Source: CAZALT01 sp964485515
GTDB lineage: Bacteria > Actinomycetota > Acidimicrobiia > Acidimicrobiales > Acidimicrobilacustridaceae
Direction of reading: 5' to 3'
Assembly: GCA_964485515.1 (NCBI GenBank)
Contig: CAZALT010000133.1
Span: 1-10,097, forward strand
Length of the DNA: 10,097 bases
Part shown: piece after piece, positions 6,320 through 10,097 of the stretch
How positions within the stretch are numbered: position 1 is the stretch's first letter
How the letters are laid out: the number at the start of each line of letters is the position of its first letter
The notes under the pieces: generated by a model
The model's database searches: none
Seen by the model: only the letters and a program-made list of their open reading frames with translations
What the model was told of the DNA's origin: nothing
Program-made: the position numbers and the translations under genes

Positions 6320-6969
6320 CCACCTCCGACCAGACCGACCCGCCCCTGGGTGACCAGGCCTCGATCGGTCCCGAGCTGCCCGTGACGCCCGCCGACGGTG
6401 CATCGGTGGTCTCCGCCTTGACCTACGGCCCGTCGGCGCTGGCCACGCCGGCCAACTTCGTCACCGTGCTGCGCCTGCTCGCCGCGCCCATCCTCTTCGG
6501 CATGATCGCCGGTTCGGTGGCGACCTGGCCCAACTTCGTGCTGTGGACCGTGCTGGCATCGACCGACTTCGTCGACGGCATGATGGCTCGTCGGCACGGC
6601 ACCACCCGCAGCGGAGCGTTCCTCGACCCGCTCGCCGACAAGGTCCTCGTGCTCGGCGCCCTGTTCGCTCTCGTCGCCGCCGACACCTTCGCGCTCGTCC
6701 CGGTGCTGCTCATCACCTTCCGGGAGATCGGCATCAGCCTGTTCCGGGTGCACCTCGGACGGCAGGGCCTCGCGGTGCCGGCCCGCCAGACCGCCAAGAT
6801 CAAGACGTTCCTCCAGGCCCTCGCCGTTGGCGCCGCGCTGCTGCCACCGATCACCGGGTACGCCTGGATCGCAAACGCCCTCCTGTGGGCCGCGGTGTTC
6901 ATGGCGCTGTTCAGCGGACTCCAGTACCTCATCGACGGCCGCAAGGCCGCGTCGACCATGGCGCGCTGA
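6316..6969 (+). CDS. pgsA: CDP-alcohol phosphatidyltransferase, phosphatidylglycerophosphate synthase-like
   Basis: 217-residue integral membrane enzyme expected to transfer a phosphatidyl group from CDP-diacylglycerol to glycerol 3-phosphate, the committed step to phosphatidylglycerol and cardiolipin. The family signature is at residues 84-108: D84-FV-D87-G88-MM-A91-R92, then G100-AFL-D104-PLA-D108. The spacer between Arg92 and Gly100 is seven residues, one fewer than the usual eight. Hydrophobic segments before and after the motif (ANFVTVLRLLAAPILFGMI; LVLGALFALVAADTFALV; the Ala/Leu-rich C terminus) give a multi-pass topology. GTG 6316 overlaps the rimO stop as GTGA, so the genes are translationally coupled. 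This start leaves a polar 40-residue extension before the first helix; internal GTG 6409 or TTG 6418 would remove it. Another CDP-alcohol acceptor (for example inositol phosphate) cannot be excluded, but position beside cinA favours pgsA. Confidence 0.87.
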   Translation: MTTSDQTDPPLGDQASIGPELPVTPADGASVVSALTYGPSALATPANFVTVLRLLAAPILFGMIAGSVATWPNFVLWTVLASTDFVDGMMARRHGTTRSGAFLDPLADKVLVLGALFALVAADTFALVPVLLITFREIGISLFRVHLGRQGLAVPARQTAKIKTFLQALAVGAALLPPITGYAWIANALLWAAVFMALFSGLQYLIDGRKAASTMAR

Positions 6970-6996
6970 TGGTCAGGGCCCGTTGGTGACCGAGCC

Positions 6997-8283
6997 GTGA
7001 CCGAGGCATCGGCCCGCGATCTCGCCCCCCGTCATCTGCGCATCGAGGTGGTCGCGGTGGGCACCGAGCTGCTGCTCGGCCAGATCGTGGACACGAACTC
7101 GTCGTGGATCGGCGAGCAGCTCGCGCTCGCCGGGCTCGATTCGTACTTCCAGACCAAGGTCGGCGACAACTGGGGCCGCATCGCCCAGGTGCTCGAGATC
7201 GCCCTGAGCCGGGCCGACGCCGTCATCGTCTGCGGAGGGCTCGGACCCACCCAGGACGACATCACACGCGATGTCATCGCGGAGGTGATGGGTGTCGACC
7301 TCGAGCTCGACGAAGCCATCGAGGAGCGCATCCGCAACATGTTCGGCGACCGCGGCCGCACCATGTCGGCCAACAACCTGCGCCAGGCCATGGTCCCGGC
7401 GGGAGCCTCGACCATCGCCCAGCAGCCGGGCACCGCCCCCGGGCTCGTGTGCCCGGTCGAGGTCGACGGCGAGCACAAGGTCATCTACGCCGTGCCCGGC
7501 GTGCCGTACGAGATGAAGGAGATGGTGGCCGGCACCGTCATCCCCGATCTCCAGGCCCGATCCGGGATCGCCGCGGTCATCGGCAGCCGCGTCCTGCGGA
7601 CGTGGGGCCAGTCGGAGTCTGGTCTGGCCGAGATGCTCGCCGACCGCATCGACGAGCTCGACCGAACCGGCACCGCAACCATCGCGTTCCTGGCCAGCGG
7701 CATCGAAGGGCTCAAGGTGCGGATCACCGCCAAGGCCGCCACGATCGACCAGGTGGACTCCGTCCTCGACGCCGAGTCCGCGGTCATCGCCGAGCTGCTG
7801 GGCGACATCGTGTTCAGCGTCGACGACGAGAACATGGAGCAGACCGTGGTGCGTCTCCTGCGCGAGCGGGGGTTGACCATCGGCACCGCCGAGTCGATCA
7901 CCGGCGGGCTGATCGCCGCCCGGCTCACCGACGCACCGGGATCCAGCGAGGTGATGCGCGGCGGCGTCGTGTCGTACGCGTCCGAGGTGAAGTTCGACGT
8001 GCTCGGCGTGCCTCGGGGACCGGTCGTCAGCTTCGAGGCCGCCGAGGCGATGGCCGACGGCGCATGCCGGACCCTGAAGGCGGACGTGTCCATGGCGGTC
8101 ACGGGCGTCGCCGGACCCGACCCGATGGAGGGCGTCCCGGTGGGCACGGTGTTCATCGGCACGAGCGTCGGAGGTGTCGTCGAGTCGACGCGGGTGCGTC
8201 TGCCGGGTGGCCGGGAGCAGGTGCGCCAGTTCGCGGTGATCTCGGCGCTCGACGTGCTACGGCGCCGGCTGCTCGAGGGCTGA
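6997..8283 (+). CDS. cinA: CinA: competence/damage-inducible protein with NMN amidohydrolase domain
   Basis: 428-residue two-domain cytosolic protein. The N-terminal MoCF-like (COG1058) domain starts VVAVGTELLLGQIVDTNSSW and contains VIVCGGLGPTQDDITRDV and YAVPGVPYEMKEM; in characterised homologues it has ADP-ribose pyrophosphatase-type activity. The C-terminal PncC domain (about 285-428) deamidates nicotinamide mononucleotide for NAD recycling; its catalytic serine motif AESITGG is at residues 298-304 (Ser300), followed by MRGGVVSYASEVKFDVLGV and AVTGVAGPDP. It starts 27 bases after pgsA in the same frame. GTG 6997 is the first start codon after the in-frame pgsA TGA, and no strong ribosome site is visible, so translation probably depends on coupling. 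With the NUDIX gene nearby it gives two enzymes that handle NAD breakdown products. In many bacteria cinA is directly followed by recA; here thpR and msrB lie between them. Confidence 0.95.
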   Translation: MTEASARDLAPRHLRIEVVAVGTELLLGQIVDTNSSWIGEQLALAGLDSYFQTKVGDNWGRIAQVLEIALSRADAVIVCGGLGPTQDDITRDVIAEVMGVDLELDEAIEERIRNMFGDRGRTMSANNLRQAMVPAGASTIAQQPGTAPGLVCPVEVDGEHKVIYAVPGVPYEMKEMVAGTVIPDLQARSGIAAVIGSRVLRTWGQSESGLAEMLADRIDELDRTGTATIAFLASGIEGLKVRITAKAATIDQVDSVLDAESAVIAELLGDIVFSVDDENMEQTVVRLLRERGLTIGTAESITGGLIAARLTDAPGSSEVMRGGVVSYASEVKFDVLGVPRGPVVSFEAAEAMADGACRTLKADVSMAVTGVAGPDPMEGVPVGTVFIGTSVGGVVESTRVRLPGGREQVRQFAVISALDVLRRRLLEG

Positions 8284-8300
8284 CCGGCGGTGGGCAGGTC

Positions 8301-8798
8301 GTGAGTCGGCTCTTCATCGGGATCTACCCTCCACCCGAGGTCGTCGAGGTGATCGGGGAGTTGCCCCGTCCCGAGCTGACCGGCGTGCGCTGGGTGCCCG
8401 AGCACCAGTGGCACATCACGCTGCGGTTCTTCGGCGACGCGGACGACTCCGAGGTCCTCGCGGCCTTCGACCGGATCGACCTGGGTGAGGCGGTCGTGGC
8501 GCAGCTCGGCCCGTACGTCAGCCGCCTGGGGCGAGACGTCGTGTGCATCCCGGCTCTCGGACTCGACGGGCTCGCCGCTCAGGTCTTGGCGGCCACCAAG
8601 GACGTCGGTGACCCGCCCGACCCCCGACCCTTCGCCGGGCACCTCACCCTGGCTCGGCTGCGGGGCCGCGGCACCTGCGGTGTGGCGGGGGAGCGGTTCA
8701 CCGAGTCGTTCCCCGTGCGCGAGATCGCCCTCGTGCGATCCGTGCTCTCGTCGAGCGGAGCCGAGCACGAGGCGATCACCACACGAACGGTCGGCTGA
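8301..8798 (+). CDS. thpR: RNA 2',3'-cyclic phosphodiesterase (2'-5' RNA ligase family)
   Basis: 165-residue member of the 2H phosphoesterase superfamily. Both catalytic HxTx motifs are present: HITL with His38/Thr40, and HLTL with His114/Thr116. The N terminus SRLFIGIYPPPEVVEVI is the usual first strand, and VRWVPEHQWHITLRFFGD is a family hallmark. In homologues the enzyme opens 2',3'-cyclic phosphates to 2'-phosphates and can ligate tRNA halves through 2'-5' bonds in vitro; its physiological role is unclear. It is slightly shorter than common members (about 175-190). GTG 8301 lies 17 bases after the cinA stop with a weak GGGCAGG ribosome site at suitable distance, so it is the last gene of the rimO-pgsA-cinA run. 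Its stop codon is the first arm of a hairpin. Confidence 0.9.
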   Translation: MSRLFIGIYPPPEVVEVIGELPRPELTGVRWVPEHQWHITLRFFGDADDSEVLAAFDRIDLGEAVVAQLGPYVSRLGRDVVCIPALGLDGLAAQVLAATKDVGDPPDPRPFAGHLTLARLRGRGTCGVAGERFTESFPVREIALVRSVLSSSGAEHEAITTRTVG

Positions 8799-8816
8799 TC
8801 GGGGCGAGCTCCGATC
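8797..8816 (+). terminator. Small hairpin between convergent thpR and msrB
   Basis: Arms 8797-8804 and 8809-8816 form 8 bp (one G-T wobble) around a CGAG tetraloop. The arms begin inside the thpR stop codon and end 13 bases before the msrB stop on the other strand. The symmetric stem could end transcription from both sides. There is no U tract, so this is a moderate call. Confidence 0.5.
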
Positions 8817-8829
8817 TGGGTAGGCGGCG

Positions 8830-9234
8830 TCAGCCGGCGGCTGCGGCGTCCTGGTCGAGGCGGAGCGACGCGGAGTTCATGCAGTAGCGCTCGCCGGTGG
8901 GCTGGGGGCCGTCGGGGAAGACATGGCCGAGGTGGGCGCCGCAGGTGGCGCACACCGCTTCGGTGCGCACCATGCCGGCGCTGACGTCGGTGCGGGTCTC
9001 TACAGCGTCGTCGCTGACCGGCTTCCAGAAGCTGGGCCATCCCGAGCCGGACTCGTACTTGGTGTCCGAGCTGAACAGCGGCGCCTCGCACACGATGCAG
9101 CGGAAGGTCCCGGCATCGTGGTTGTCCCAGTAGATGCCGGTGAAGGCCCGCTCGGTGCCCGCCTCCTGGGTGACGTGGAACTGCTCGGGCGTCAGGCGCT
9201 TGCGCAGCTCGGCCTCGGTGTGCTCGAGAGCCAT
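8830..9234 (-). CDS. msrB: Peptide-methionine (R)-S-oxide reductase MsrB
   Basis: 134-residue cytosolic repair enzyme that reduces methionine-R-sulfoxide in proteins, with electrons from thioredoxin. The structural zinc site is two CxxC pairs, CIVC (Cys46, Cys49) and CATC (Cys95, Cys98). The catalytic cysteine is Cys118 in GERYCMNSASL. Other hallmarks are LTPEQFHVTQEAGTERAFTG, YESGSGWPSFWKP and HLGHVFPDGP. In ESGSGWPSF the position where many MsrB proteins have the resolving cysteine is Ser64, so recycling would need a different cysteine or direct reduction by thioredoxin; this substitution is common in the family. No MsrA is fused or adjacent. The gene is transcribed opposite to its neighbours, convergent with thpR and divergent from recA, and has its own strong ribosome site. 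Confidence 0.96.
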   Translation of the reverse strand: MALEHTEAELRKRLTPEQFHVTQEAGTERAFTGIYWDNHDAGTFRCIVCEAPLFSSDTKYESGSGWPSFWKPVSDDAVETRTDVSAGMVRTEAVCATCGAHLGHVFPDGPQPTGERYCMNSASLRLDQDAAAAG

Positions 9235-9240
9235 GGCGGA

Positions 9241-9246
9241 ACCTCC
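9241..9246 (-). promoter_or_regulatory. Ribosome binding site of msrB (GGAGGT)
   Basis: On the minus strand GGAGGT lies six bases before the msrB ATG (9234-9232). It is the strongest Shine-Dalgarno match in the window and fixes the start. It contrasts with the leaderless layout of several neighbours. I cannot point to a convincing -10 for msrB further upstream. Confidence 0.72.
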
Positions 9247-9387
9247 AGGTTCGGTGTCGGCTGGGATCGGGGGCAGGACCCACGCGGTTGTTCAACGCGG
9301 ATCGGCGCGCCAACGTTCCCACATGGCGAGCTCGGCGAGCATCTGTGGCCGCGGCGGTGGGATCTGACGAGGACGGCCGTTCGGTCC

Positions 9388-9416
9388 TTGATCGAACAGC
9401 CGTTCGAAGTTACGCT
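9388..9416 (+). promoter_or_regulatory. recA promoter: -35 TTGATC, 17-base spacer, -10 TACGCT
   Basis: TTGATC at 9388-9393 and TACGCT at 9411-9416 are separated by exactly 17 bases. The -35 matches TTGACA at four positions and the -10 keeps the TAnnnT form. Transcription would begin near 9423, leaving a leader of about 180 bases. The SOS operator overlaps the end of the -35 and the spacer, where a bound repressor would block polymerase. Confidence 0.7.
9392..9407 (+). promoter_or_regulatory. LexA operator (SOS box) of recA
   Basis: TCGAACAGCCGTTCGA is a perfect inverted repeat TCGAAC-N4-GTTCGA, which is the mycobacterial/actinobacterial LexA consensus. It sits on the recA promoter 194 bases before the start codon. 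LexA cleavage after DNA damage would release it. Position, symmetry and target gene all agree. Confidence 0.88.
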
Positions 9417-9439
9417 CGTGTCGTTCCCAGCCGGCAGGA

Positions 9440-9565
9440 CCACCTGGCGGCCGTCCGAGCCCACGGACCTGGTGGCGGGAGTTCCTGTCACAGCGCCTCC
9501 GTAGGTTCGTCCCACGAGCTGATCGCAGCTCCCAACCTCGTTGCGAGCCCACCAGGTCCCGCAAC
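9440..9565 (+). other. Hairpin-rich 5' leader of recA
   Basis: Three inverted repeats lie in the predicted leader. One is CCACC 9440-9444 with GGTGG 9471-9475, enclosing GTCCG 9453-9457 with CGGAC 9464-9468. One is GAGCTG 9516-9521 with CAGCTC 9526-9531, around an ATCG loop. One is GTTGCG 9540-9545 with CGCAAC 9560-9565. None is followed by a U tract. They may affect RNA stability or ribosome access, or be chance in GC-rich DNA. Confidence 0.35.
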
Positions 9566-9589
9566 CCACCACACGCCAAGCGCAGAAAC

Positions 9590-9595
9590 AGGGAG
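9590..9595 (+). promoter_or_regulatory. Ribosome binding site of recA (AGGGAG)
   Basis: AGGGAG ends six bases before GTG 9602, a good Shine-Dalgarno spacing. It supports GTG 9602 over the in-frame ATG at 9629, which would remove conserved N-terminal residues. Confidence 0.6.
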
Positions 9596-9601
9596 AACAC
9601 C

Positions 9602-10097
9602 GTGGAGCGAGACAAGGCACTCGAGATGGCCCTCGGCCAGATCGACAAGCAGTTCGGCACCGGCTCGGTCATGAAGATGGGCGACAAGACCAACATGGCC
9701 ATCGGCACGGTGCCCACCGGCGCCATGGCCCTCGACATCGCGTTGGGGGTCGGCGGTCTGCCTCGGGGCCGCGTCGTCGAGATCTTCGGCCCGGAGTCCT
9801 CCGGCAAGTCCACCCTCGCCATGCACGTGGTGGCCGAGGCCCAGCGCAACGGCGGCATCTGCGCCTACGTCGACGCCGAGCACGCCATGGACCCCATCTA
9901 CGCGGCATCCATCGGCGTCGACGTCGACGAGCTGCTCATCTCGCAGCCCGACACGGGCGAGCAGGCCCTCGAGATCACCGACATGCTCGTGCGCTCGGGT
10001 GCGCTCGACGTCGTGGTCATCGACTCGGTGGCTGCGCTCACACCCCGGGCCGAGATCGAAGGCGAGATGGGCGACACCCACGTCGGCCTCCAGGCCC
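9602..10097 (+). CDS. recA: Recombinase RecA, N-terminal 165 residues (runs off the window)
   Basis: ATP-dependent strand-exchange protein of homologous recombination and co-protease for LexA self-cleavage. The fragment covers the N-terminal helix (KALEMALGQIDKQFGTGSVM) and half of the ATPase core. Walker A is GPESSGKST at residues 63-71; the catalytic Glu is in DAEHAMDP (Glu93); Walker B ends in Asp141 (VVVIDSVAALTPRAEIEGE); and MGDTHVGLQA closes the fragment near the L1 loop. The start of the C-terminal half is beyond the window, so an intein further on cannot be excluded. It is transcribed from its own SOS-controlled promoter, divergent from msrB, and not as the tail of the cinA operon. 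Confidence 0.97.
   Translation, partial: MERDKALEMALGQIDKQFGTGSVMKMGDKTNMAIGTVPTGAMALDIALGVGGLPRGRVVEIFGPESSGKSTLAMHVVAEAQRNGGICAYVDAEHAMDPIYAASIGVDVDELLISQPDTGEQALEITDMLVRSGALDVVVIDSVAALTPRAEIEGEMGDTHVGLQA

Larger units (their letters stand above)
9235..9601. other. Divergent regulatory region between msrB and recA
   Basis: The 367 bases hold the msrB ribosome site (9241-9246), an unassigned stretch 9247-9387, the recA promoter with its SOS box (9388-9416) and the recA leader (about 9423-9601). No gene is confidently called inside it. A minus-strand frame ending at 9292 has a protein-like tail and is discussed as a finding. Confidence 0.6.

Noticed and set aside
6252..6353. Pro-Met or Arg-Cys dipeptide repeat proteins and an apparent frameshift of rimO at the gap
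   Set aside because: They depend on the gap being exactly 100 bases. Uniform repeat phase and the GTGA overlap support Asp-Ala and an intact rimO.
9280..9300. Imperfect palindrome around CGCGGTTGTTCAACGCG upstream of msrB as an operator
   Set aside because: It has a one-base bulge, no recognisable consensus and no adjacent promoter, so it is too weak to call.
9288..9674. Plus-strand 128-codon frame overlapping the recA promoter and start
   Set aside because: It runs through the promoter and overlaps recA in another frame, and its sequence shows no family resemblance.

Overview
The window is a GC-rich stretch of bacterial chromosome, about 10 kb, and it looks like an actinobacterium. The evidence is the gene order ftsK ... 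rimO-pgsA-cinA ... recA, frequent GTG starts, TAnnnT boxes sitting 7-9 bases before start codons (leaderless transcription), and a perfect actinobacterial/Gram-positive type LexA operator (TCGAAC-N4-GTTCGA) in front of recA. A deep lineage such as Acidimicrobiia fits the atypical insertions, but that is inference.

Layout. 1-326: the tail of an unidentified protein ending in a Cys-rich zinc-ribbon-like segment, then a doubtful 53-codon ORF. 327-1307: an inositol-monophosphatase-like phosphatase with a probable leaderless GTG start. 1481-4096: ftsK, the DNA translocase, followed by a 16-bp hairpin terminator. 4250-4786: a NUDIX hydrolase of the ADP-ribose pyrophosphatase type, probably leaderless. 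4860-8798: an operon-like run of rimO (ribosomal protein S12 methylthiotransferase), pgsA (CDP-alcohol phosphatidyltransferase), cinA (NMN deamidase/competence-damage protein) and thpR (2'-5' RNA ligase-like phosphodiesterase). 8830-9234: msrB on the opposite strand. 9235-9601: a divergent regulatory region with a recA promoter overlapped by the SOS box and a folded leader. 9602-10097: the first 165 codons of recA.

The most unusual feature is at the rimO-pgsA junction. The 3' end of rimO runs into a (GATGCC)n hexanucleotide repeat coding for Asp-Ala, and it is interrupted by exactly 100 Ns, so it is an unresolved assembly gap. Repeat phase and the GTGA stop/start overlap with pgsA both indicate that the real gene stays in frame across the gap. 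Copy number is therefore unknown and could vary between strains.

Functionally this is a core housekeeping region: chromosome segregation, translation-factor modification, phospholipid synthesis, nucleotide clean-up, RNA processing, oxidative repair and DNA recombination. I see no mobile element, CRISPR array, RNA gene or defence system. The interest lies in the repeat-tailed rimO, in the promoter architecture, and in thpR/msrB interposed between cinA and recA.
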